From NCBI GenBank assembly GCA_963808135.1, contig CAWEFA010000026.1, positions 1-24,822 on the forward strand: DNA of 24,822 nucleotides, written 5' to 3'. Both the position numbers and the translations under genes were made by a program. How positions within the stretch are numbered: the first letter of the stretch is position 1; each line of letters opens with the position of its first letter. Shown piece by piece: positions 16,881 to 23,901 of this stretch. Source of the stretch: CAWEFA01 sp963808135. GTDB lineage: Bacteria; Bacteroidota; Bacteroidia; Bacteroidales; DTGW01. Below the pieces are notes generated by a model. It saw nothing but the letters and a program-made list of their open reading frames with translations. It searched no databases and was not told where the DNA came from.

Positions 16881-17465
16881 TTAACTTTTTTCGATAAAAT
16901 TCTTAAGTATTTTAGCACCAACTTCGCCGCTTTTTTCAGGGTGGAATTGTGTTGCATAAAAATTTTTATAGTTCAATGCGGAACTGAACTTAACAATATA
17001 ATCCGTTTCGGCCGATGTGTTTGAACCCAATTCGGCATAATAGCTGTGAACAAAATACACATATTGGTTTTCAATATCTGGCGAAAACAAATTGCTTTTA
17101 ACGTTAAGAAGCGAGTTCCAGCCCATATGCGGAACTTTTAGTTTCGGTTCAAAACGTTTTACTTTCTCTGGAAAAATTCCAAGGCATGTCGTATCGCCTT
17201 CCCCAGAGTAGCTGCACATTAATTGTAAACCCAGGCAAATGCCGAACACCGGCTGTTTTAAATCTTTAATAACCTGACTGAGTTTTTTTTCATTTAAATA
17301 AGCCATCGTGGTACTTGCTTCGCCAACGCCGGGAAAAATTACTTTATCGGCTTTAATAATTTTTTCAAAATTCCCAGTTACTTCATAATCTACGCCAAGC
17401 CGCTCCAATGCAAATCCAACGGACATAATATTGCCGGCATTATATTTTATTATGGCAATTTTCAT
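16881..17465 (-). CDS. hisH: Imidazole glycerol phosphate synthase, glutaminase subunit HisH
   Basis: HisH hydrolyses glutamine and passes ammonia to HisF, which makes imidazole glycerol phosphate and AICAR. The 194 residues cover the class I amidotransferase fold: KYNAGNIMSVG at the start, VIFPGVGEA, nucleophile Cys in GICLGLQLM (about residue 76), VPHMGWN, and the His-x-Glu pair in TQFHPEKSG (about 176-178). Its partner HisF is not encoded in the window. It follows hisB by 27 bases and precedes hisA by 68 bases, which include the dispersed repeat at 16816. Confidence 0.96.
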   Translation of the reverse strand: MKIAIIKYNAGNIMSVGFALERLGVDYEVTGNFEKIIKADKVIFPGVGEASTTMAYLNEKKLSQVIKDLKQPVFGICLGLQLMCSYSGEGDTTCLGIFPEKVKRFEPKLKVPHMGWNSLLNVKSNLFSPDIENQYVYFVHSYYAELGSNTSAETDYIVKFSSALNYKNFYATQFHPEKSGEVGAKILKNFIEKS

Positions 17466-17492
17466 TTTTGATTATTTTATAAAATATTTTTT

Positions 17493-18620
17493 TCAGATAA
17501 TCCCTTTTGTTGAAGGGATTTGCATATTTCCCGGTTCGCGATGAATTGCCATTCGTATAGCACGCGCAAATGCTTTAAATATTGACTCGATTTTGTGGTG
17601 TTCATTTTCTCCTTCAGCTTTGATATTTAAGTTGCAACGGGCAGCATCGGAAAAAGATTTAAAAAAATGCATTACCATTTCAGAAGGCATATCTCCCACT
17701 TTTTCGCGTATAAAAGTAACATCCCAAACCAGCCAGCCGCGTCCGCCAAAGTCTATGGCCACCTGTGCAAGGCAGTCATCCATTGGCAAGCAAAAGCCGT
17801 AACGCGACATACCTGTTTTATCGCCAATAGCTTTGTTTATAGCTTCGCCAAGCGCAATTGCCGTATCTTCAATTGTGTGATGCTCGTCAACAGCAAGATC
17901 TCCGGTAGTTTCAATTGTCAAATCGATGCCGGTATGCTTACCTATTTGTGATAGCATATGGTCGAAAAACATCAGGCCGGTTGAAATATCACAATTTCCC
18001 ATGCCTTCAAGATTAATTAAAACATCCACTTCTGTTTCGTTTGTTAGCCTGTGGATATGTGCGGTCCGTTGCGGTAATGCAATAAAACTATATATTTCAT
18101 CCCAATCCTCTGTAATAAGCGAGCAATATTTTTCAAGCTTATTCTCTTTAATCTCATCTGCTTTTTCTTCATTACCAATAAAAATAGCCTTACAGCCTAT
18201 ATTTCGTGCAAATATTATATCGGTAAGCCGGTCGCCGATTACAAAGCTGTTATCTAAATCGTAATCACCCTGCATATATTTTTGAAGCAATCCCGTGCAT
18301 GGTTTCCGGGTAGGCTTGTTCTCTTCGGGTAGCGAGCGGTCTATTAATATTTCATCAAAATTTATATCTTCGTTCGCAAAACATTTTAGTATTTTTTCCT
18401 GTACTTTATTAAAATCTTCTTCAGGATATGATTCAGTGCCTAAGCCGTCCTGGTTGCTAACCATTACCATTAAATAATCCAGATTTTTCCTGATATAATA
18501 AAGGTTCCTTATAACCTTAGGAATAAACTCGAGCTGATCGAGTGTTGAAACCTGCAATGTATCGGGTAGTTCAACAATAATGGTACCGTCACGATCTATA
18601 AACAATATTTTTTTTTTCAT
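17493..18620 (-). CDS. hisB: Bifunctional histidinol-phosphatase / imidazoleglycerol-phosphate dehydratase HisB
   Basis: This 375-residue fusion carries out two histidine-pathway steps. Residues 1-165 are a HAD phosphatase: FIDRDGTIIVE with nucleophile Asp9 and acid Asp11, MVSNQDGLG, and the FVIGDRLTDI motif IV, with a cysteine-containing loop near CTGLLQKYMQ. Residues about 185-375 are the dehydratase: FFDHMLSQIGKHTG, DEHHTIEDTAIALGEA and a second GENEHHKIESIFKAFARA; these histidines and glutamates bind manganese. The order phosphatase then dehydratase is the same as in E. coli HisB. It is separated from hisC by 129 bases, longer than the other spacers in the operon, containing an inverted repeat. 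Confidence 0.96.
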   Translation of the reverse strand: MKKKILFIDRDGTIIVELPDTLQVSTLDQLEFIPKVIRNLYYIRKNLDYLMVMVSNQDGLGTESYPEEDFNKVQEKILKCFANEDINFDEILIDRSLPEENKPTRKPCTGLLQKYMQGDYDLDNSFVIGDRLTDIIFARNIGCKAIFIGNEEKADEIKENKLEKYCSLITEDWDEIYSFIALPQRTAHIHRLTNETEVDVLINLEGMGNCDISTGLMFFDHMLSQIGKHTGIDLTIETTGDLAVDEHHTIEDTAIALGEAINKAIGDKTGMSRYGFCLPMDDCLAQVAIDFGGRGWLVWDVTFIREKVGDMPSEMVMHFFKSFSDAARCNLNIKAEGENEHHKIESIFKAFARAIRMAIHREPGNMQIPSTKGII

Positions 18621-18687
18621 CTGCTATAAACTATTCAACAATTAACATTTCATACGTAGATAATTTTATTTTTTATTTGTCGTATGG

Positions 18688-18739
18688 AACACCCACATTA
18701 TCTTCATTTGTGTTTGCAATTAGCTGAATCATGGGTGTT
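18688..18739. repeat. Inverted repeat in the hisC-hisB spacer
   Basis: AACACCCA at 18688-18695 and TGGGTGTT at 18732-18739 are perfect 8-bp complements separated by 36 bases. A second pair, CATACG and CGTATG, lies just toward hisB. The stems could fold in the his transcript. A 19-codon frame (MIQLIANTNEDNVGVPYDK) spans the loop. No known riboregulator was recognised. Confidence 0.35.
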
Positions 18740-18749
18740 TCATAAATGC

Positions 18750-19781
18750 TTAAAGCTTTTTTAATATTTTAACCAGTAAATCGTTTTCTTCCTGCGTTCC
18801 TACCGTAATTCTTAAGCATCCCGCGCATAATGACACGTTCGAACGGTTTCTTACAATAATTTTGTTTTCAACAAGATAATCATAAACCAATTTGGGGTCG
18901 TCAACTTTAATAAGAAAGAAATTTGCATCGGACGGAAATGTTTTTTTTACCAGCCGCACTGTTTCCAATTTCTCCATCAACAGCAATTTATTTGTAATGA
19001 TATATTGTACCCAATCGGCTTTTTTATCTTCTTTTTCAATGGCTTCCAAAGCATGTTGCTGGGTTAAATAATTTATGTTGTATGGATATTTAATTTTGTT
19101 AAGGACTGAAATTATTTGTTTTGAGGCAAAAGCCATTCCCAAACGGATAGATGCAAGACCCCACGCTTTTGAAAATGTTTGCAGGACAACTAAATTCGGA
19201 TACTCTTTTAAATTTCCTAAAAATCCCTTTTTACCTGAAAAATCGATATATGCTTCGTCGATTATAACAATTCCGTTAAAGTTATTGATTATTTTAATTA
19301 CCTCGTTTTCATTTAAATAGTTCCCGGTAGGATTGTTTGGCGAACATAAATAAATTAACTTGCTGTTACTATCGGCAGCAGCCAACAGTTTTGAAGCATC
19401 GAGGCTGAAATCATCCGATAAAAGGACTTTTCGGAATTCAACATTATTAATATTAGCAGCAACCTGGTACATACCATAGGTTGGATCCATTGCCACAATA
19501 TTATCAACACGAGGCTCGCAAAATGAACGGATTAAAAGATCAATCGGTTCATCGCTGCCATTGCCGAGAAAAATATTATCAGCATAAACATGTTTTATTT
19601 CAGCAATTTTATTTTTTAGCTGCTGTTGCAAAGGATCGGGATATCTGCTGTAAGGAGCATTAAATGGATTTTCATTAGCATCAAGATAAATGCTTGTATT
19701 GTCCATATATTCATCCCGCGCGCTTGAATATGGCAATAGATTTTTAATATTTTCGCGGATTAAATTATCCAAGTTTATCAT
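18750..19781 (-). CDS. hisC: Histidinol-phosphate aminotransferase HisC
   Basis: HisC transaminates imidazole-acetol phosphate with glutamate, using PLP. The 343-residue protein is full length for a fold type I class II aminotransferase: YLDANENPFNAPYSRYPDP near the N-terminus, LGNGSDEPIDLL (cofactor phosphate), LCSPNNPTGN, the aspartate/tyrosine pair in VIIDEAYIDFS, and the Schiff-base lysine in QTFSKAWGLASIRLG (about residue 206), with an arginine in the C-terminal LRITVGT. The start ATG lies inside the hisD 3' end (17-base overlap), pointing to coupled translation. No frame break is seen. Confidence 0.96.
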   Translation of the reverse strand: MINLDNLIRENIKNLLPYSSARDEYMDNTSIYLDANENPFNAPYSRYPDPLQQQLKNKIAEIKHVYADNIFLGNGSDEPIDLLIRSFCEPRVDNIVAMDPTYGMYQVAANINNVEFRKVLLSDDFSLDASKLLAAADSNSKLIYLCSPNNPTGNYLNENEVIKIINNFNGIVIIDEAYIDFSGKKGFLGNLKEYPNLVVLQTFSKAWGLASIRLGMAFASKQIISVLNKIKYPYNINYLTQQHALEAIEKEDKKADWVQYIITNKLLLMEKLETVRLVKKTFPSDANFFLIKVDDPKLVYDYLVENKIIVRNRSNVSLCAGCLRITVGTQEENDLLVKILKKL

Positions 19782-21075
19782 TGCAGTATTTATTTATTAC
19801 TTGTTTTAAACGCAGTGAAACAGCATTTTTATGCCCATCAAGGCCTTCAGAAGCGGCCATTTTTTCAATTGCCGGCCCTATATTGAAAATACCGTAATCG
19901 GTTACCTGCTGAAAGGTAATTTTTTTCACAAAACTATCGAGGTTCACCCCGCTGTATGCTTTTGCATATCCGTTTGTAGGAAGCGTATGATTGGTACCCG
20001 ATGCATAATCGCCCGCGCTTTCAGGCGTTAAATGCCCAAGAAAAACCGAACCGGCATTTTGAATTTTTTCTCCCATCTCCCCGGCATTATTTGTTGCTAT
20101 TATTAAGTGTTCCGGTGCATATTCGTTAACCATTTCAAGTAAATCATCCATATTCTTTAAAATGAAAATCTTACTGTTTTCAAGAGATTGAGAAGCAATT
20201 TCCTTACGTGATAATTCTTTTAGTTGCTTTTCGATTTCAGTTTTTATCGGCGAAATAATGCTTTCATCGGTAGTTAACAATATTACCTGGCTGTCTTTTC
20301 CATGTTCGGCCTGAGAAAGAAATCGGAAGCCACAAATGCCGGGTTGCTTGTGTTATCGGCAATTACTGCAACTTCCGAGGGACCGGCAGGCATATCAATA
20401 GCTACGCCTTTTTGATTAACCATTTGTTTTGCCGTTGTTACATATTGGTTGCCCGGGCCCAAATATTTTATAAACTTTCGGCACGGTTTCAGTTCCATAA
20501 GCCATTGCCGCAATTGCCTGAACACCGCCAATTTTATATATCTTATTGATGCCAATATAATCGGCTGCAAATAAAACTGAAGGATGTATTTTCCCTTCAG
20601 TTCCGGCAGGCGAGCAAAGGATTATTTCTTTACATCCGGCAATTATAGCCGGTATGCCTAACATAAGTACTGTTGAAAACAAAGGAGCTGTGCCTGCGGG
20701 AACATATAACCCGACTTTTTCAATAGGTACAGCTTTTTGCCAACATTTAACCCCGGGCGTTGTTTCCACTGCTTTGAAAGCAATTTTCTGTGAAATATGG
20801 AATTTTTCTATATTGCTCCTGGCAAGAATTATTGCTTTCTTAAGGGCTGCATCAACAAGGTTTTTCGCTTCTTCAACTTCCTCGTATAAAACCTGTAACG
20901 ATGATAATTTTATTTTGTCAAATTTGCCAGTATAATTTAATACAGCTTTATCGCCATTAATTTTAACATCATCAAGTATCCCGCCTACAGTTTTTTCAAG
21001 AAAGCTGTTGTCAATCTCCGGCCGTTTTAACAATGTGTCCCAAGCGCTTTTATCTGGGTATTTTATTACTTCCAT
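19765..21075 (-). CDS. hisD: Histidinol dehydrogenase HisD, interrupted by two frameshifts
   Basis: HisD oxidises histidinol to histidine with NAD and zinc. Three overlapping frames make one protein of about 435 residues. The first (21075 down to about 20455) contains VGLYVPAGTAPLFSTVLM and IGGVQAIAAMAYGTETVPKV. In the CCCGGG run at 20452-20457 the correct frame shifts: GPGNQYVTTAKQ and DMPAGPSEVAVIADN continue in the next frame. Near 20320 it shifts back, giving SQAEHGKDSQVILLT (with the Gln/His zinc ligands) and GSVFLGHLTPESAGDYASG to the C-terminus. One extra and one missing base therefore cancel over about 135 bases. Taken literally the gene is dead, yet all motifs are intact, so indel errors are possible. 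It opens the cluster; hisG, usually before it, is missing. Confidence 0.88.
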
Positions 21076-21170
21076 TATTTCATTTTTAACTTTCAGCTTT
21101 TAGCTAATAGCATTATCATTTTAAATATAAAGATATTGATTGGGTTCGAAATCTTCATTTTATTTTTCTT

Positions 21171-21203
21171 CAAATTTACTTAACTTAAGTTTAATCTATG
21201 CAA
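21171..21203 (-). promoter_or_regulatory. Candidate promoter for the his operon
   Basis: On the minus strand TTG (21201-21203) and TAAATTTG (21171-21178) are spaced by 22 bases and match the Bacteroidota -33/-7 consensus. It starts downstream of the terminator at 21225-21251 and would give a leader of about 90 bases before hisD. Confidence 0.45.
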
Positions 21204-21224
21204 GCTACACCTTTAATTGTAAAC

Positions 21225-21251
21225 AAAAAAGGCTTGCAGAAACTGCAAACC
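21225..21251 (-). terminator. Intrinsic terminator downstream of the ars unit
   Basis: On the minus strand GGTTTGCAG, loop TTT and CTGCAAGCC form a 9-bp stem (one G-U pair) followed by TTTTTT. It lies between the ACR3 gene and the his promoter and separates the two transcription units. Confidence 0.75.
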
Positions 21252-21262
21252 TTTATTTTAAA

Positions 21263-21325
21263 TTATTTACATTTTTCTACATATCCGTCATACAACCAAT
21301 AAATATTGGTGGTATTGATGTCCAT
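21263..21325 (-). CDS. Possible 20-residue small ORF ahead of the terminator
   Basis: An ATG frame encodes MDINTTNIYWLYDGYVEKCK and stops 11 bases before the terminator stem at 21225-21251. It has three tyrosines and a tryptophan but no histidine, so it does not look like a his leader peptide. It may be a small protein or chance; no ribosome binding site is evident. Confidence 0.25.
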   Translation of the reverse strand: MDINTTNIYWLYDGYVEKCK

Positions 21326-21389
21326 TTATTTTTAAACTATATATTGAATTTTTTATCATCTTAATTTATTCTATTGCAATTTTAAGAAA

Positions 21390-22439
21390 TTAATCCGGTA
21401 AAAACAAAAAATATTTCTTTTGCAGATATAATGCAACATTAACAAGTCCAATCAATACGGGTACTTCTACAAGCGGGCCTATAACTGTGGCAAAGGCTGT
21501 TTGCGAGCTGATGCCGAAAACAGCTACAGCAACTGCAATAGCCAGTTCAAAATCGTTGCTTCCGGCTGTAAATGCCATAGTGGCTGATTTTTCATAACCA
21601 GCGCCCATCCATTTGGCAACGAAGAAGGTTGAGAAAAACATCAGTGCAAAATAAATTGTGTAAGGTATTGCCACCCTGATTACATCTAAAGGCAGTTCGA
21701 TAATTTTTTCGCCTTTGAGCGAGAACATAACAAATATTGTAAACAACAATGCTATAGGGGTAAGCCACGATGCTTTGGAAATAAAATTATTAAAGAACCA
21801 TTCGTCGCTTTTCCATAAACGAAGTACAATGTTAGATATTAAGCCTGTTGAAAAGGGTATTCCAAGGTAAATTAAAACAGTGAAAGCAATTTCTGAAATT
21901 GATACGTTTACCAATGCGCCACTCAAACCGAACAAGGGCGGAAGAATGGTTATGAAGATATAAGCATAAACGGAATAAAGAAATACCTGGAACAACGCAT
22001 TAAATGCCACAAGTCCGGCAGCCAGATCGGTATCGCCTTTAGCAAGATCGTTCCATACCAGCACCATTGCAATACAACGCGCCAGGCCGACTAAAATTAC
22101 CCCAACCATAAGTCCGGGATGGTTGTGCAGAAAAATGATTGCCAAAAGGAACATTACCAGCGGGCCGATAATCCAGTTTTGAATAAGCGATAAGCTAAGC
22201 AATTTGATATTTTTAAAAATCAACGGCAACTTTTCGTATTTTACTTTTGCCAAAGGCGGATACATCATCAGGATAAGCCCCACAGCTATTGGTACGTTGG
22301 TTGTGCCGGAACTTAACGAATCCCAAAAACCTGAAATACCTGGTAAAAAATAACCGGTTAAAATCCCTGCAAACATTACAAGAAATATCCAAAGGGTTAA
22401 AAAGCGATTGAAAAATGAAAGTTGTTTTGCTGTTCCCAT
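21390..22439 (-). CDS. ACR3-family arsenite efflux transporter
   Basis: The 349-residue protein has about ten membrane segments and the ACR3 signature: PIAVGLILMMYPPLAKVKYEKL near the N-terminus, then GLARCIAMVLVWNDLAKGD with the conserved cysteine needed for arsenite transport (about residue 130), and AFTAGSNDFELAIAVAVAVFG late in the sequence. It exports arsenite, the product of ArsC, using proton motive force. It shares the strand with arsC, but 425 bases separate the two genes and hold the four-helix-bundle gene. No arsR-type repressor gene was found. The start ATG at 22439 gives MGTAKQLSFFNRFLTLW, which fits the family. Confidence 0.94.
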   Translation of the reverse strand: MGTAKQLSFFNRFLTLWIFLVMFAGILTGYFLPGISGFWDSLSSGTTNVPIAVGLILMMYPPLAKVKYEKLPLIFKNIKLLSLSLIQNWIIGPLVMFLLAIIFLHNHPGLMVGVILVGLARCIAMVLVWNDLAKGDTDLAAGLVAFNALFQVFLYSVYAYIFITILPPLFGLSGALVNVSISEIAFTVLIYLGIPFSTGLISNIVLRLWKSDEWFFNNFISKASWLTPIALLFTIFVMFSLKGEKIIELPLDVIRVAIPYTIYFALMFFSTFFVAKWMGAGYEKSATMAFTAGSNDFELAIAVAVAVFGISSQTAFATVIGPLVEVPVLIGLVNVALYLQKKYFLFLPD

Positions 22440-22453
22440 AGTTATTAATTTGA

Positions 22454-22475
22454 TGATTTGAAAATTTGAAAATGG
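22454..22475 (+). repeat. Left inverted repeat of the four-helix-bundle cassette
   Basis: This 22-base unit (TGATTTGAAAATTTGAAAAT plus GG) matches the reverse complement of 22859-22880 at 21 of 22 positions. It ends one base before the stop codon of the four-helix-bundle gene. Confidence 0.8.
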
Positions 22476-22476
22476 T

Positions 22477-22827
22477 TTAATGAGACTTTGAAGTGCTTAT
22501 TATTTTTGAAAGGATGTTAAGTATTGATTGAAGTTTTTCTTTCAATTGACTATCAAAAGGATAATTTTTTGACATTTCGCAAAGGGTGAGCCAATACTCT
22601 GTTTCATCTGCTTCTTTAGCCGCAATCTTCATTTTATGGACAAAATCAGCCTTACTTTCAGCGTTTTGAGCCTCTCTGACATTTGCTCCAATGGATGTCC
22701 CTGATTTTAAAAGCTGTTTAGCTATAACATATTTTTTATTTTTTTCAAGTAATTCAGAATATTCAATTATGTTAAGTGCAAATTCAAGCGAAAGTTTCAC
22801 TATTAAATTGTCTTTATCATTCCTCAT
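22477..22827 (-). CDS. Four-helix-bundle protein (S23 / rRNA intervening-sequence family)
   Basis: This 116-residue protein belongs to the family first found in 23S rRNA intervening sequences, known structurally as a pentameric four-helix bundle of unknown function. The diagnostic stretch is AKQLLKSGTSIGANVREAQNAES (about 36-58), followed by FVHKMKIAAKEADETEYWL (about 62-80). It is predicted to be all alpha-helical and cytoplasmic, with no catalytic motif. It sits between arsC and the ACR3 gene, where no role in arsenic resistance is known. Near-perfect 22-bp inverted repeats flank it at 22454 and 22859, so it looks like a compact inserted cassette. The function remains unknown. Confidence 0.9.
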   Translation of the reverse strand: MRNDKDNLIVKLSLEFALNIIEYSELLEKNKKYVIAKQLLKSGTSIGANVREAQNAESKADFVHKMKIAAKEADETEYWLTLCEMSKNYPFDSQLKEKLQSILNILSKIISTSKSH

Positions 22828-22858
22828 AATTCTTTCATTTTTAAATTTTCAAATCATT

Positions 22859-22880
22859 CCATTTTCAAATCTTCAAATCA
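22859..22880 (-). repeat. Right inverted repeat of the four-helix-bundle cassette
   Basis: On the minus strand this reads TGATTTGAAGATTTGAAAAT plus GG, one mismatch from the left copy. It overlaps the 3' end of arsC and supplies its final codons and stop. A third, degenerate half copy (22841-22856, minus strand TGATTTGAAAATTTAA) follows toward the cassette. Confidence 0.8.
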
Positions 22881-23284
22881 TTTATGTAAAACTCATAAAA
22901 TTTCTCCTTTATCTCATCCCGAATCCTTCGGAACTCGCTCCAGATAAATTCTTCAGTTCCGGTTTTAGCCGAAGGGTCTTCAAACCCGATATGAAGTCGT
23001 TTTTTAACTTTACCGGTAAACAGCGGACAAGTTTCGTTGGCATTGTCGCAAACGGTAATTACATAATCCCACTCATCGTTCAGGTATTTATTTACATGTT
23101 TCGGGTAATGGTTTGAAATATCAATTCCTGCTTCAGCCATTACTTTAATTGCTTTTGTATTTACCTGGAAACTGGGTTCCGTTCCGGCAGAATGAACCTC
23201 TATATTTTTATCGAACGACTGTAACCATCCGTGGGCCATCTGGCTGCGACAACTGTTGCCGGTGCATAGGATTAATATTTTCAT
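22865..23284 (-). CDS. arsC: Arsenate reductase ArsC, low-molecular-weight phosphatase type
   Basis: The 139-residue protein starts KILILCTGNSCRSQMAHGWL, the CX5R phosphatase loop with Cys7 and Arg13 that identifies thioredoxin-coupled ArsC. It continues with SAGTEPS, NHYPKHVNKY and VITVCDNANETCP, whose two cysteines (about residues 79 and 86) match those used for the disulfide cascade. It reduces arsenate to arsenite for export by the ACR3 pump. The last residues NDLKI and the stop are encoded inside the inverted repeat at 22859-22880, so the C-terminus may have been altered by the cassette. Two short ORFs lie upstream on the same strand; no ArsR regulator is seen. Confidence 0.93.
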   Translation of the reverse strand: MKILILCTGNSCRSQMAHGWLQSFDKNIEVHSAGTEPSFQVNTKAIKVMAEAGIDISNHYPKHVNKYLNDEWDYVITVCDNANETCPLFTGKVKKRLHIGFEDPSAKTGTEEFIWSEFRRIRDEIKEKFYEFYINDLKI

Positions 23285-23439
23285 GATTTTATTTATAAAA
23301 ATTTTAGTCGGGGTTTAGAAATATTTAAAATACACAGTCATTGAAGAATAACCAACTTTAATATGAATATTGCGATTTGTCCTAAACAAATTGACCCATA
23401 CAGACGGTAATGCAATTTTCAGGATTTTATAATAATGTC

Positions 23440-23580
23440 CTAAAAAAGATTTTTATAATCTGTACATTTGTTAAGCAAAATCATGGCGATTCCTGCCGGT
23501 ATGCCTGCAAATAATAAATACAATAAATCTTCCTTATTTTTTTTCAGGGCTTTTTTCAGTCTTTTCAATTTTTTTTTCAT
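23440..23580 (-). CDS. Small membrane protein, 46 residues
   Basis: The frame encodes a strongly basic N-terminus (MKKKLKRLKKALKKNKED), then one hydrophobic segment (LLYLLFAGIPAGIAMILL, about 19-36) and a short polar tail with one cysteine. This suggests a single-pass inner-membrane peptide. It lies 155 bases upstream of arsC on the same strand. I do not know the family. The region has no competing frame, but translation is unproven. Confidence 0.45.
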   Translation of the reverse strand: MKKKLKRLKKALKKNKEDLLYLLFAGIPAGIAMILLNKCTDYKNLF

Positions 23581-23669
23581 GGCTGCATGAATAACTTTCC
23601 GATAATGCAAAGTTACAACACAAGGCTATTAAAAAGACTTTTAAGTATTAAATTATCGTTAAATTTTTA

Positions 23670-23756
23670 CTATACGGCTCTTTTTTGTAACCAATCCCTG
23701 GTAAACCCACAGCTTGTTATTGCTATCAAGAAAGGCAATAATACCATAATTACCAT
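23670..23756 (-). CDS. Possible 28-residue lipoprotein-like peptide
   Basis: An ATG frame begins MVIMVLLPFLIAITSCGF and stops after RDWLQKRAV. The hydrophobic stretch followed by Thr-Ser-Cys-Gly resembles a lipoprotein signal with almost no mature domain. It may be a tiny lipoprotein or a decayed gene remnant. No homologue is recognised and the plus-strand frame here is not convincing either. Confidence 0.25.
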   Translation of the reverse strand: MVIMVLLPFLIAITSCGFTRDWLQKRAV

Positions 23757-23784
23757 TATAATATATAAAATTTTTTAATTCAGG

Positions 23785-23806
23785 ATTATATCCCATGGGA
23801 TATAAT
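23785..23806. promoter_or_regulatory. 22-bp perfect palindrome, possible operator
   Basis: ATTATATCCCA is followed directly by its exact reverse complement. It lies upstream of the minus-strand small ORFs and arsC and 33 bases before the IS left end. A symmetric site of this size suits a dimeric repressor, but no regulator gene is adjacent, so the role is inferred. Confidence 0.4.
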
Positions 23807-23901
23807 AAAGTAGTTTTATTTCTATAAACATTAGATATTATATAGATTAAAAAATTAATAAGTTCTTTTACATATATTTGTAACCCATAGACACAATAAC
23901 T

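Noticed and set aside
17593..18477. Plus-strand frames opposite hisB
   Set aside because: HisB is complete with both catalytic domains; these frames are shadows of it.
21225..21325. Classical histidine attenuator
   Set aside because: The short frame contains no histidine codons, and the probable his promoter lies downstream of the hairpin, so a standard his attenuation mechanism is not supported.
23587..23778. Plus-strand 63-codon frame before the IS
   Set aside because: Composition is skewed (Ile, Leu, Asn, Tyr), there is no start context, and it overlaps small minus-strand frames that look at least as good.
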